A DNA stretch of 64,000 nt from Marinobacter fuscus (lineage in GTDB: Bacteria > Pseudomonadota > Gammaproteobacteria > Pseudomonadales > Oleiphilaceae), in assembly GCF_003007675.1 (NCBI RefSeq), contig NZ_PXNP01000109.1, positions 125,389-189,388 on the forward strand, in the 5' to 3' direction. Below the pieces are notes generated by a model. That model saw nothing but the letters and a program-made list of their open reading frames with translations, was not told the origin of the DNA and searched no databases. Positions 41,199 through 49,943 of the stretch are shown here, in pieces. Every line of letters starts with the position of its first letter. The first letter of the stretch is position 1. A program made the position numbers and the translations under genes.

Positions 41199-43823
41199 TC
41201 AGGCAGCCCCCTCAGACGCCAGAAAATCCTCGGCAAAGCGCTGCAACACACCACCGGCCGAGTACACAGTGACTTCCTCCGCAGTGTCGAGGCGGCAGAT
41301 CACCGGTACCCGCTCAACCTCACCGGAAGCACGGTTGATCACCAGCGTCAGCGTTGCACCCGGTGCGGCCTTGCCTTCAACGTCGTAGGTTTCGGTACCA
41401 TCCAGCTTGAGGGTGTGGCGCGTGGTGCCTTCCTCAAACTGCAAAGGCATTACGCCCATGCCAATCAGGTTAGTACGGTGAATCCGCTCGAAGCCTTCGG
41501 CGACGATGGTCTCAACACCCGCCAGGGCAACACCTTTGGCGGCCCAGTCACGGGAAGAACCCTGCCCGTAATCCGCACCCGCTATGATGATCAGCGGCTG
41601 TTTGCGTTCCATGTAGGTTTCAATGGCTTCCCACATCCGCATGGTTTTGCCTTCCGGCTCCACCCGGGCCAGCGAGCCCTGCACCACGTCACCGTTTTCG
41701 TCCCGCACCATCTCGTTGAACAGTTTCGGGTTGGCCAGCGTTGCACGCTGGGCAGTCAGGTGATCCCCACGGTGGGTTGCGTAGGAGTTGAAGTCTTCCT
41801 CCGGCAGGCCCATCTTGTGCAGGTATTCACCGGCTGCGGAGTCCATCATGATCGCGTTTGAGGGCGATAGGTGGTCGGTGGTGATGTTGTCCGGCAGGAT
41901 CGCCAGCGGGCGCATACCCTTAAGTGCGCGCTCGGCGGCCATGGTGCCTTCCCAGTAAGGCGGGCGACGAATGTAAGTGGACTGCGGGCGCCACTCGTAC
42001 AGCGGACTCTTGGCCTGCTCGGCTTCATCCAGGTTGAACATCGGGATGTACACCTGCTTGAACTGCTCCGGCTTCACGTACTCACCGACAATGCGGTCGA
42101 TTTCTTCATCAGACGGCCACAAGTCTTTCAGGGTAACCGGCTTGCCATCCTTGTCGTATCCCAGAGCATCCTGCTCGATATCGAAGCGCACGGTACCGGC
42201 GATGGCGTATGCGACCACCAATGGCGGTGACGCCAGGAACGCCTGTTTGGCGTAGGGGTGAATCCGACCGTCGAAGTTGCGGTTACCCGACAACACTGCG
42301 GTGGAATACAGATCCCGGTCGATGATTTCCTGCTGGATTTTCGGATCCAGCGCACCAGACATACCGTTACAGGTTGTGCACGCGTAAGCCACAATCCCGA
42401 AGCCCAGCTTTTCCATCTCGGGCAGCAAGCCAGCTTCTTCCAGATACAGGCGAGCCACTTTCGAGCCAGGGGCAAAGGAAGACTTCACCCAAGGTTTGCG
42501 GATCAGGCCCAGTTCATTGGCTTTCTTGGCCAGCAAACCAGCCGCCACCACGTTGCGGGGGTTCGAAGTGTTGGTACAGGAAGTAATGGCCGCGATAATC
42601 ACCGCACCATCGGGCATCAGGCCCTTCTTCTCTTCTTCCAGCGCCTTATCCAGGTTCACCGCAATGCCGCGCTCACCCAGCTCTGACGTCGCAACACGGC
42701 GGTGCGGGTTAGACGGACCGGCGACGTTGCGAACAACCGTGGAAAGATCAAACTCCAGCACGCGCTCGTAATCGGCTTCGGTCATCTCGGTGGCCCAGAG
42801 GCCGGTTTCTTTGGCGTACTTCTCAACCAGATCCACCTGCTCCGGCTCACGGCCGGTCAGCTTCAGATAGTCAATGGTCTGCTCGTCAATGTAGAACATC
42901 GCGGCTGTGGCACCATACTCCGGCGTCATGTTGGAGATCGTCGCACGGTCGCCGATGGTCAGGCTGGAAGCGCCTTCACCGAAGAATTCCAGGTAAGCAC
43001 CCACCACACGCTCTTTGCGCAGGAACTCGGTGATGGCTAACACGATATCGGTGGCAGTAATGCCTGGCTGACGCTTGCCAGTGAGCTTCACGCCAACAAT
43101 GTCCGGCAGACGCATCATGGACGGACGGCCCAGCATCACGGTTTCCGCTTCCAGACCACCCACGCCCACGGCGATAACGCCCAACGCATCAATGTGCGGG
43201 GTGTGGCTGTCGGTGCCCACGCAGGTGTCCGGGAAGGCGATCGGGTGACCGTCTTCGTCCGGGCGATTCTGGATAACCGGCGACATCTTCTCCAGGTTGA
43301 TCTGATGCATGATGCCGTTACCCGCCGGAATCACATCGACGTTCTTGAACGCGGTACGGGTCCAGTTGATGAAGTGGAAACGGTCTTCGTTACGACGATC
43401 TTCAATGGCGCGGTTCTTTTCGAACGCATCGGGGTCAAAGCCCGGTGCTTCCACCGCCAGCGAATGGTCAACAATCAGCTGGGTGGGTACCACCGGGTTT
43501 ACCTTGGCCGGGTCACCACCCTTCTCGGCGATGGCGTCCCGCAGGCCAGCCAGGTCTACCAGTGCAGTCTGGCCCAGAATGTCGTGGCACACGACCCGGG
43601 CTGGATACCAGGGGAAGTCCAGATCCCGCTTGCGCTCGATCAGCTGCTTGAGGGAGTCCGTCAGGGACGCCGCATCGCACTTGCGCACCAATTGCTCGGC
43701 CAGAATTTTGGACGTATACGGCAGTTTGGCGTAGGAGCCGGGCTGGATCTCTTCCACGGCCTGACGAGTGTCATAATATTGCAGGTCTGTGCCTGCTAAA
43801 GGCTTTCTGTACTGGGTATTCAT
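41199..43823 (-). CDS. acnD: 2-methylcitrate dehydratase, Fe/S-dependent (AcnD)
   Basis: Aconitase-family [4Fe-4S] enzyme that dehydrates 2-methylcitrate; it works with PrpF in place of PrpD. About 874 residues. The cluster cysteines are visible in AAITSCTNTSNP and YACTTCNGMSG. The swivel domain has ADYGQGSSRDWAAKG. An initial TQYRKPLAGTDLQYYDTRQA is typical of AcnD and not of AcnA. ATG 43823 lies eight bases downstream of the prpC stop; a longer frame to 43859 would overlap prpC. Co-transcription with prpC and prpF is expected. Confidence 0.95.
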   Translation of the reverse strand: MNTQYRKPLAGTDLQYYDTRQAVEEIQPGSYAKLPYTSKILAEQLVRKCDAASLTDSLKQLIERKRDLDFPWYPARVVCHDILGQTALVDLAGLRDAIAEKGGDPAKVNPVVPTQLIVDHSLAVEAPGFDPDAFEKNRAIEDRRNEDRFHFINWTRTAFKNVDVIPAGNGIMHQINLEKMSPVIQNRPDEDGHPIAFPDTCVGTDSHTPHIDALGVIAVGVGGLEAETVMLGRPSMMRLPDIVGVKLTGKRQPGITATDIVLAITEFLRKERVVGAYLEFFGEGASSLTIGDRATISNMTPEYGATAAMFYIDEQTIDYLKLTGREPEQVDLVEKYAKETGLWATEMTEADYERVLEFDLSTVVRNVAGPSNPHRRVATSELGERGIAVNLDKALEEEKKGLMPDGAVIIAAITSCTNTSNPRNVVAAGLLAKKANELGLIRKPWVKSSFAPGSKVARLYLEEAGLLPEMEKLGFGIVAYACTTCNGMSGALDPKIQQEIIDRDLYSTAVLSGNRNFDGRIHPYAKQAFLASPPLVVAYAIAGTVRFDIEQDALGYDKDGKPVTLKDLWPSDEEIDRIVGEYVKPEQFKQVYIPMFNLDEAEQAKSPLYEWRPQSTYIRRPPYWEGTMAAERALKGMRPLAILPDNITTDHLSPSNAIMMDSAAGEYLHKMGLPEEDFNSYATHRGDHLTAQRATLANPKLFNEMVRDENGDVVQGSLARVEPEGKTMRMWEAIETYMERKQPLIIIAGADYGQGSSRDWAAKGVALAGVETIVAEGFERIHRTNLIGMGVMPLQFEEGTTRHTLKLDGTETYDVEGKAAPGATLTLVINRASGEVERVPVICRLDTAEEVTVYSAGGVLQRFAEDFLASEGAA

Positions 43824-43831
43824 AGTCTTTC

Positions 43832-44965
43832 TCAGCTCCGCTTGTCGATCGGCAACCATTCCTGATGCTCGGGGCCGGTGTACTCGGCGCTCGGGCGAAT
43901 GATGCGGTTGTTGGCGCGCTGCTCTTTCACGTGGGCGGTCCAGCCGGATACCCGGGACATCACGAAGATCGGCGTGAACAGCTCGGTCGGAATGCCCATG
44001 AAGTGGTAGGCAGAGGCGTGGAAGAAGTCGGCGTTGCAGAACAGCTTCTTCTCACGCCACATCACTTCTTCACAACGCACAGACACCGGGTACAGAACGG
44101 TATCACCCACTTCCTTGGCCAGTTTTTCAGACCACTTCTTGATGATCACGTTTCGGGGATCGGAGGTGCTGTAGATCGCATGGCCAAAGCCCATGATCTT
44201 TTCTTTGCGCTCCAGCATGCCCATCAAGCCAGCTTCGGCTTCGTCCGGGGTCTGGAACTTCTGGATCAATTCCATGGCGGCTTCGTTGGCACCGCCGTGC
44301 AGCGGGCCACGCAGGGAGCCGATCGCACCGGTTACGCAGCTGTGAATATCCGACAGGGTGGACGCGCATACGCGAGCGGTGAAGGTGGAGGCGTTGAACT
44401 CGTGCTCGGCGTACAGAATCAGCGATACGTTCATCACCTGTTCGTGCAGTTCGCTCGGCTTCTTGCCGTGCAGCAGCTCCAGAAACACGCCACCGATGGA
44501 ATCGCACTCGGTGTTGGCGGTATCAATGCGAACGCCTTCGTGGGCGAAGCGGTACCAGTAGGTGATGATGGCCGGAAATACCGCCAGCATGCGGTCAATC
44601 TTATCGTCCTGCTCGCCGAAGTCCTGCTCGGTTTCCAGGTTGCCCAGCATGGAGCAACCGGTGCGCATCACATCCATCGGGTGCGCGTCTTTGGGAATCT
44701 GTTCCAGAACAAGTTTAAGGGCATCGGGCAAGCTACGCTGGCTTTTCAGTTTTGCTTTGTATGCGTTCAGCTCCTGCTGATTTGGCAGCTTGCCACGCAG
44801 CAACAAGTAAGCCACTTCTTCAAACTGGGCATTGTCGGCCAGATCAGAGACATCGTATCCGCGATAGGTCAGGCCTGTGCCTGTTTTACCAACGGTACAC
44901 AGAGCGGTTTCGCCAGCTACCTGGCCACGCAGGCCCGCACCACCGAGTTTCTTTGCTTCAGCCAT
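43832..44965 (-). CDS. prpC: 2-methylcitrate synthase
   Basis: Condenses propionyl-CoA with oxaloacetate. Citrate-synthase family, 377 residues, with AGETALCTVGKTGTGLTYRG at the start and the catalytic regions SLRGPLHGGANEAAMELI (His) and GFGHAIYSTSDPRNVII (His), with the Asp region further on. ATG 44965 has AAGGGAG seven bases upstream. It follows prpB after 151 bases containing a GGGGTC palindrome. Confidence 0.95.
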   Translation of the reverse strand: MAEAKKLGGAGLRGQVAGETALCTVGKTGTGLTYRGYDVSDLADNAQFEEVAYLLLRGKLPNQQELNAYKAKLKSQRSLPDALKLVLEQIPKDAHPMDVMRTGCSMLGNLETEQDFGEQDDKIDRMLAVFPAIITYWYRFAHEGVRIDTANTECDSIGGVFLELLHGKKPSELHEQVMNVSLILYAEHEFNASTFTARVCASTLSDIHSCVTGAIGSLRGPLHGGANEAAMELIQKFQTPDEAEAGLMGMLERKEKIMGFGHAIYSTSDPRNVIIKKWSEKLAKEVGDTVLYPVSVRCEEVMWREKKLFCNADFFHASAYHFMGIPTELFTPIFVMSRVSGWTAHVKEQRANNRIIRPSAEYTGPEHQEWLPIDKRS

Positions 44966-45046
44966 GTTGGTCTCCCTTGATATTCTGATTATTGATTTCA
45001 GTTATTTCTAAATGTTTAGCGTGAAGTCTAAAGTCAGGTCTTATGT

Positions 45047-45076
45047 GGGGTCTGACCCCGTTTGGGGTCAGACCCC
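45047..45076. repeat. GGGGTCTGACCCC palindrome, 28 of 30 symmetrical
   Basis: GGGGTCTGACCCCG, a TT centre and the complementary arm. It lies in the prpB-prpC gap, nearly identical to the copy at 41141-41170. It could stabilise or attenuate the operon mRNA. Confidence 0.88.
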
Positions 45077-45116
45077 TTATCGCTAGACCCCTTCACGCTA
45101 ACCGTCGAATGCCAAC

Positions 45117-46004
45117 TTAGTCTTTTTTCTGGGCAAACAGCTGATCCAGCTTTTGCTCGAAGTCGTGGTAGTTCAGGTAATCGTAAAGTTCCATGCGGGT
45201 TTGCATCAGGTCGACCACGTCTTTCTGATCACCCTTCTCGAGAATACTCTGGTAAACGGTTACCGCGGCCTTGTTCATGGCGCGGAAGGCGCTCAGCGGG
45301 TACAGCACCATACCAGCTCCGGCATCCGCCAGCTCTTTCTTGTTGTAGAGCGGGGTGGCACCGAATTCAGTGATGTTGGCCAGCAGCGGCACATCAATGG
45401 CATCGGCAAAGGCACGGTAGTCAGACAACTCATGCACGGCTTCAGCGAAGATACCGTCTGCACCGGCTTCGATGCAGGCCTTGGCGCGGTCGATGGCAGC
45501 TTCCAGGCCTTCCTTCTGGAAGGCATCAGTACGGGCCATGATAAAGAAGTCCTCATCGACACGGGCATCGGCAGCCGCCTTGATGCGGTCGACCATTTCT
45601 TCTTTGGACACGATTTCTTTGTTCGGGCGATGGCCGCAACGCTTCTGGGCCACCTGGTCTTCAATGTGAACGGCGGCCGCGCCGGCACGCTCCATCTCAC
45701 GAATGGTACGGGCAATATTGAACGCACCACCCCAACCGGTATCGATGTCTACCAGCAGCGGCAGTTCGCAGGCCGCAGTAATCCGGCGCACGTCTTCCAC
45801 CACATCGTTCATGCTGGTCATGCCCAGATCCGGCAGACCGTAGGACGCGTTGGCAACGCCGCCGCCAGACAGGTAAATCGCCTGATGCCCTACCCGCTCA
45901 GCCATCATGGCGGCATAGGCGTTGATGGTACCAACGATTTGCAGTGGCTGGTTTTCTTTCAGGGCCTTGCGGAAGCGTGCGCCCGGGGAGAGCTTGTTAG
46001 ACAT
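45117..46004 (-). CDS. prpB: 2-methylisocitrate lyase
   Basis: Cleaves 2-methylisocitrate to pyruvate and succinate. Isocitrate-lyase/PEP-mutase superfamily, 295 residues. KRCGH at 121-125 is the catalytic loop with its Cys, and [13 protein letters not shown] at 84-96 the metal-binding acidic site. [20 protein letters not shown]-like start (as [16 protein letters not shown]) is characteristic. ATG 46004 has GAGG nine bases upstream. It is 17 bases downstream of the GntR regulator stop, so regulator and enzyme are co-transcribed. Confidence 0.96.
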   Translation of the reverse strand: MSNKLSPGARFRKALKENQPLQIVGTINAYAAMMAERVGHQAIYLSGGGVANASYGLPDLGMTSMNDVVEDVRRITAACELPLLVDIDTGWGGAFNIARTIREMERAGAAAVHIEDQVAQKRCGHRPNKEIVSKEEMVDRIKAAADARVDEDFFIMARTDAFQKEGLEAAIDRAKACIEAGADGIFAEAVHELSDYRAFADAIDVPLLANITEFGATPLYNKKELADAGAGMVLYPLSAFRAMNKAAVTVYQSILEKGDQKDVVDLMQTRMELYDYLNYHDFEQKLDQLFAQKKD

Positions 46005-46021
46005 TGGAATTACCTCTCTTG

Positions 46022-46702
46022 TCAGATGGTTAGAACGCCTTCTTCGATCTTCTTTTCAATGTTTCGGCGTGCGGCGTTAATGTGTCGTTTCATCAGAAAT
46101 TCGGCGAGTTCGCCATCACGGTGGGCAATGGCTTCGACGATACGGCGGTGCTCACCCAGCGCCAGATGCGGACGCCCGGCGGAGGTGCTTAAACGGTAAC
46201 GGTACATCCGTACCATGTAGTAAAGATCACCCAACAACATCTGGGCCAGTTTTGTATTGCGGCTACCGGTGGCGATACGGTGGTGGAAATCATAATCACC
46301 CTCGGCCTGATAATAAGCCTGGCCCTGGGCCTCTTCGATCATCTTTTCATGGGAGTTCAGGGTGTCACGCAAATCCCGGATTTCTTCATCCGTCATGCGC
46401 TCTGCCGCCTGCCTGGCCGCCAACCCTTCCATCACTTCGCGAATACGATACAGCTCCAGAAGTTCAGTGGCACTTACCGATACCACTTTCACGCCTGCGT
46501 GCGGGCGACGAACCAGAAGACCCCGGGACTCCAGGCGCCCCAGTGCTTCGCGCAGGGGGCCACGGGTAAGATTAAAGCGGGAACAAAGCTCAACTTCACC
46601 GATCTTCTCGCCAGGGCCGAGATCGCCGGTGACTATGGCGGTTTGCAGACAATTAAAGGCTTCGTCTGCTCGGGTTTGGGATTGAATCGCTGCCTGAACC
46701 AT
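46022..46702 (-). CDS. GntR-family (FCD) regulator of the prp operon
   Basis: 226-residue transcription regulator. The N-terminal winged helix (about 15-75) includes [20 protein letters not shown], the GntR recognition pattern. The C-terminal FCD domain (about 90-215) has His and Asp residues for metal or ligand, as in [16 protein letters not shown]. It is first in the operon GntR-prpB-prpC-acnD-prpF. It probably senses a methylcitrate-cycle intermediate and represses its own operon by binding the two TTGT-N2-ACAA sites just upstream. Confidence 0.93.
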   Translation of the reverse strand: MVQAAIQSQTRADEAFNCLQTAIVTGDLGPGEKIGEVELCSRFNLTRGPLREALGRLESRGLLVRRPHAGVKVVSVSATELLELYRIREVMEGLAARQAAERMTDEEIRDLRDTLNSHEKMIEEAQGQAYYQAEGDYDFHHRIATGSRNTKLAQMLLGDLYYMVRMYRYRLSTSAGRPHLALGEHRRIVEAIAHRDGELAEFLMKRHINAARRNIEKKIEEGVLTI

Positions 46703-46705
46703 GCT

Positions 46706-46767
46706 TTGTTGACAATCCTTGAATTATTTCAGGCAAAGTTACGCGCAAGCGTGAGGATTGTCAACAA
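46706..46767 (-). promoter_or_regulatory. prp operon promoter with twin GntR operators
   Basis: TTGTTGACAATCCT (46706-46719) and its exact complement (46754-46767) form a 14-base inverted repeat with 34 bases between. Each arm holds its own 10-base palindrome TTGT-N2-ACAA, typical of FCD-type GntR regulators. On the minus strand one arm contains a perfect -35 TTGACA (46764-46759), 17 bases before a weak -10 TAACTT (46741-46736). The other arm covers the leader next to the regulator's start codon. Binding at both could loop or block the promoter. Confidence 0.8.
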
Positions 46768-46814
46768 TTCTGCGACTATTGCCAGACTGATTGTTTACAT
46801 AAGAGAAGAGAGGT

Positions 46815-48035
46815 TCAGAAGGGCACGTGCATGGCAAAGCGCATGTCGGGGCGGCCAGGCTTATTCAAAGCTGTCGTTGTAGTATCCAACATACGCCCGA
46901 TGCTGAAGTCGGCCTGAAAATCACGGGCCACAAAACCCAACACAAGCTCTCCGGACACCAGTTGGCCAGCGTCTTCATGCTGAAAGGTTTTCGCTGGCAC
47001 CCACCCTTTCAGAAGCAATAGCTTGAAGTGCGCGCGCAGGTACGAGGCCAGAGGCAGGTTCACCGACGGACTTCGGGTACCCAGGCGCAACCAGCCGCCC
47101 TCGATCGCCTTCAGGGATTGCCCGTTGAAGCCTCCAGACAGCCGGGAACTGGCCACGCGGATGCGATGAGAACCGGGTATATCTTTTGATGCCGCCTGAT
47201 ACTGGCCATCCAGCCCGAACTGCCAATCCCGAAACTCCCGACCCAGAGAAGCGGTTACCAGGAATCGCCGGAAATGCTCATCCTGAACGCCCCCTCCGGC
47301 TTCGCTGGCGCCGGCCAGCTCATATTCAACGCCAGCATCTGTGGTGACTCCCGTCGCCAGTGAGAAGCCGCCGGGAAGCCTGTGATGCCCCCGAGCCGTC
47401 ACGCCAAAGGTCGACACCTGATAATCGGACCACTGAAGGCCCTCACTCTGCAAACGCCAGCGCTTGCTGACCGAGGTATAACTTGCGTAACCGCGAAAAC
47501 GGTAACCCCAGGCGGAAAATAACGGCTGGCTCCCGGCAAGGGTCAGGTTCCGCACACGGCCTTGTTTCTGCACCCGCTTAGCGCCATCTTCTACCTGTTT
47601 ATCGTAATCCTTATTGGTCAGCGCAAAATCGAGGCGGCCCCGGCCCAACCCCAGGCCATAATTAACCTTCAACCCTTGTCGTTTTTCATTCACACGAAGA
47701 GCACAGGAATCGGTGTACTGAAAGCTGGCCTGATGATCAGCCCGGAACAGATTCGTGACACCTACATTTAGAGCATCCTTCTGATACCCGGAGTCCTGAT
47801 CTGAACTGCCCGAAAAGGTCATTCTGGAGCGAAGCCAATGTTCACGGACTGGCTGAAGAAGTTGCGCCTCGCCGTTACCGGTGAACAGGGATTTTGCCTG
47901 GCTTTCCGCGTGCGCCGCAGCCGGAGCAGAACCGGCGAACACCAAAAACAACCACTGCGCCACAAGCACACACGCAGACGAAGCGGAAAACCGTCCCTGC
48001 TTGCGAGACAGGGTTATCGTGAATAGACGCACCAT
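46815..48035 (-). CDS. Outer-membrane beta-barrel protein, ShlB/FhaC-like barrel without visible POTRA domains
   Basis: Signal peptide region (hydrophobic VLVAQWLFLVFAGSAPAAA, cleavage near AHA-E), then about 360 residues of strand-like amphipathic segments with many aromatic and Gly residues, ending MRFAMHVPF with a terminal Phe. Segments such as FRGYASYTSVSKRWRL and LVLGFVARDFQADFSIGRML recall the barrel of two-partner secretion transporters. No POTRA domain precedes it, so secretion by that route is doubtful. I do not recognise the family with certainty. It has no operon partner and lies upstream of the prp promoter on the same strand. Confidence 0.6.
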   Translation of the reverse strand: MVRLFTITLSRKQGRFSASSACVLVAQWLFLVFAGSAPAAAHAESQAKSLFTGNGEAQLLQPVREHWLRSRMTFSGSSDQDSGYQKDALNVGVTNLFRADHQASFQYTDSCALRVNEKRQGLKVNYGLGLGRGRLDFALTNKDYDKQVEDGAKRVQKQGRVRNLTLAGSQPLFSAWGYRFRGYASYTSVSKRWRLQSEGLQWSDYQVSTFGVTARGHHRLPGGFSLATGVTTDAGVEYELAGASEAGGGVQDEHFRRFLVTASLGREFRDWQFGLDGQYQAASKDIPGSHRIRVASSRLSGGFNGQSLKAIEGGWLRLGTRSPSVNLPLASYLRAHFKLLLLKGWVPAKTFQHEDAGQLVSGELVLGFVARDFQADFSIGRMLDTTTTALNKPGRPDMRFAMHVPF

Positions 48036-48257
48036 GAGAACCCGGAATACGAAACATGAACCATAGTTAATAATAGTTCACTTTATCGGAGCCGCATTCT
48101 TCGAACCAGTGGTTGCAACACAAAATAACCATTCCGTACAGGAACACCGGATTGAAACGGCTATCCAACTCAGTCCGTAACTTGGTTACACTTGCACACG
48201 CAATAATGAACGCCTTCGCCAACCTCTATGGCAATCAGACGATTAAGGACGACGAAT
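48036..48257. other. Divergent gap between barrel gene and galU
   Basis: About 220 bases with no gene. It contains divergent promoters. I see no clear -10/-35 pair or repeat. AAGGA at about 48245-48249 is the galU ribosome site. Confidence 0.35.
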
Positions 48258-49094
48258 ATGATCAAAAAGTGCCTGTTTCCGGTCGCCGGATACGGAACCC
48301 GATTCCTGCCAGCCACCAAGGCCATGCCCAAGGAAATACTGCCGATTGTTAACAAACCGCTGGTACAGTACGGGGTAGAGGAAGCCTCAGATGCAGGCAT
48401 TCACGAGTTCGGGTTTGTCACCGGTCGCGGCAAGCGCGCACTGGAAGACCACTTTGACATCAGTTACGAACTGGAGCACCAGATTGCGGGCACCGGAAAA
48501 GAAGGGCTGCTGACGTCCATTCGCGATCTGATCAACAACAATACCTTTGCTTTCACCCGCCAGAATGAAATGAAAGGTCTGGGGCACGCCATTCTGACCG
48601 GTCGTAACCTGGTGGGCGACAACCCGTTTGCCGTGGTGCTGGCCGATGACTTTTGTGTTGGCCCGGAAGGTGGCGACGGCGTACTGGCCCAGATGGTCAA
48701 ACTGTACAACCAGTTCCGCTGCTCCATTGTGGCGATCGAAGAAGTACCGGCAGACGAAACCCACAAATACGGCGTGATCGCGGGCGAGTCGATGAAAGAC
48801 GGCCTCTACCGGATTACCGACATGGTGGAAAAGCCCGCACCGGAAGACGCACCCAGCAACCTGGCCATCATTGGCCGGTACATTCTGACCCCGGACATTT
48901 TCGATATTATCGAACGTACGCCTCCGGGCAAGAATGGTGAAGTTCAGATTACCGACGCTCTGATGGAGCAGGCGCAGAACGGTTGCGTTCTGGCCTATCA
49001 ATTCAAAGGGAAGCGTTTTGACTGCGGCAGCATTGACGGGTTTGTAGACGCCACCAATTACGTGTACGAAAACATCTATAAAAAACAGAGCTGA
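48258..49094 (+). CDS. galU: UTP-glucose-1-phosphate uridylyltransferase
   Basis: Makes UDP-glucose, precursor for EPS, LPS and, after oxidation, UDP-glucuronate. GYGTRFLPATKAMPKEILPI is the nucleotide-binding signature, followed by VNKPLVQYGVEEA. VVLADDFCVG gives the metal-binding Asp, and EKPAPEDAPSNLAIIGRYIL and KRFDCGSIDGFV are conserved. 278 residues from ATG 48258 with AAGGA eight bases upstream; a frame to 48228 adds ten unrelated residues. It stands alone and converges on an XRE regulator eight bases away. Confidence 0.96.
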   Translation: MIKKCLFPVAGYGTRFLPATKAMPKEILPIVNKPLVQYGVEEASDAGIHEFGFVTGRGKRALEDHFDISYELEHQIAGTGKEGLLTSIRDLINNNTFAFTRQNEMKGLGHAILTGRNLVGDNPFAVVLADDFCVGPEGGDGVLAQMVKLYNQFRCSIVAIEEVPADETHKYGVIAGESMKDGLYRITDMVEKPAPEDAPSNLAIIGRYILTPDIFDIIERTPPGKNGEVQITDALMEQAQNGCVLAYQFKGKRFDCGSIDGFVDATNYVYENIYKKQS

Positions 49095-49102
49095 ACCCGC
49101 TG

Positions 49103-49516
49103 TCAGTCACCCAGCAGTTGGATAATCATTCGCCGGTTTTCGTCCGTCGTTTTGCGGAACCGGCGCAACAACTCCTGCTCCTGATCGTTAGGCTGAAACC
49201 GGCCAATAGTCTGCTCCAGTTCTGCCAGTGCTGTCGTTAGGTCGTCACTGTTACTGAAAGCCAGGCCCGGCAGATCCAGTTGCCCGCCCGCCCCGTCATC
49301 CATGTCGAGCAACTGTTCCAGCGGAGTTTCTGTTTTCAGACAAAAATCGAGTAACTCACTGATGCCCGGGTAGCCGCGTTTGCGGGCATCCACCGCTTCC
49401 CAGCTATGCACCTGAGCTTCCTGCACACCGCAGATTTCCGCCACATCAGATACCGAAAGCTGTGCCTGTTCACGGAGGTAACGCAGACGACGATTGAACG
49501 ATTGCAGGTACCGCAT
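49103..49516 (-). CDS. XRE-family (Cro/CI HTH) regulator
   Basis: 137-residue DNA-binding protein. A helix-turn-helix lies near the N-terminus (LRYLREQAQLSVSDVAEICG then VQEAQVHSWEAVDARKRGYP). The C-terminal part is acidic and may form a helical pair (ELEQTIGRFQPNDQEQELLRR). Such small XRE proteins are often found beside galU in this group. A 13-base palindrome at 49564-49576, 48 bases upstream of its start, could be an autoregulatory site. Target genes are not known. Confidence 0.82.
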   Translation of the reverse strand: MRYLQSFNRRLRYLREQAQLSVSDVAEICGVQEAQVHSWEAVDARKRGYPGISELLDFCLKTETPLEQLLDMDDGAGGQLDLPGLAFSNSDDLTTALAELEQTIGRFQPNDQEQELLRRFRKTTDENRRMIIQLLGD

Positions 49517-49563
49517 GGCTCCATGCCCCTGAAAGGTTGCCCGGAAAGTGATTCAATCTGGAA

Positions 49564-49576
49564 ATGTACCGTACAT
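49564..49576. promoter_or_regulatory. Palindromic operator-like site upstream of the XRE gene
   Basis: ATGTAC-C-GTACAT, exact inverted repeat with a single central base, 48 bases upstream of the XRE start. Position and symmetry fit an autoregulatory site for a dimeric HTH protein. Confidence 0.5.
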
Positions 49577-49651
49577 ATAGCAACCGGCACAATCCACCTA
49601 TACTGAACCGAGAATAACGAGAGTAACGACAATAACAATCACGGACACGCT

Positions 49652-49756
49652 ATGACCAAGAACCCAATGGATGTCGACACGGCCTGGCAACTTGCACTGA
49701 ACGCCCGGGACATCGTTCACGATACCCTGCCCGTTCCTGGCACCAACCCGCCCTGA
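49652..49756 (+). CDS. Possible 34-residue peptide or gene remnant
   Basis: ATG 49652 to TGA 49756. It starts MTKNPMDVDTAWQLALNARD and ends VPGTNPP. There is no good ribosome site (CGGACACGCT upstream). It could be the start of a lost gene, since the N-terminal stretch is helical and non-repetitive. No family is recognised, and it may be chance. Confidence 0.25.
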   Translation: MTKNPMDVDTAWQLALNARDIVHDTLPVPGTNPP

Positions 49757-49943
49757 GATTCCCCAAAGCCAGTACCGAATTCGGCACAGAGCAGTATTTC
49801 CAGCCTGGTCTACACTACACTTGATAACTGATAACGCTTTCTCCAGGCTCACGGATGAGCCGACCTTCCGGTATTCCCTGCTTTCTTTTTTGATTTGCTA
49901 CCTATAGATTGTGCACCGATCATTTCCTGATATCGGATCAATC

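Larger units (their letters stand above)
49517..49943. other. Intergenic region between XRE regulator and EamA transporter
   Basis: A perfect palindrome ATGTAC-C-GTACAT is at 49564-49576. Three imperfect 9-base direct repeats (GAATAACGA, GAGTAACGA, CAATAACAA) are at 49612-49638. A possible 34-residue open frame at 49652-49756 is listed separately. Nothing else is evident. Confidence 0.5.

Noticed and set aside
39957-44980. Long open frames on the plus strand opposite prpF, acnD and prpC (for example about 39957-40868 and 43865-44980)
   Set aside because: They are exact antisense to well-conserved enzymes in GC-rich DNA, where stop codons are rare on the opposite strand; they show no family motifs or ribosome sites.
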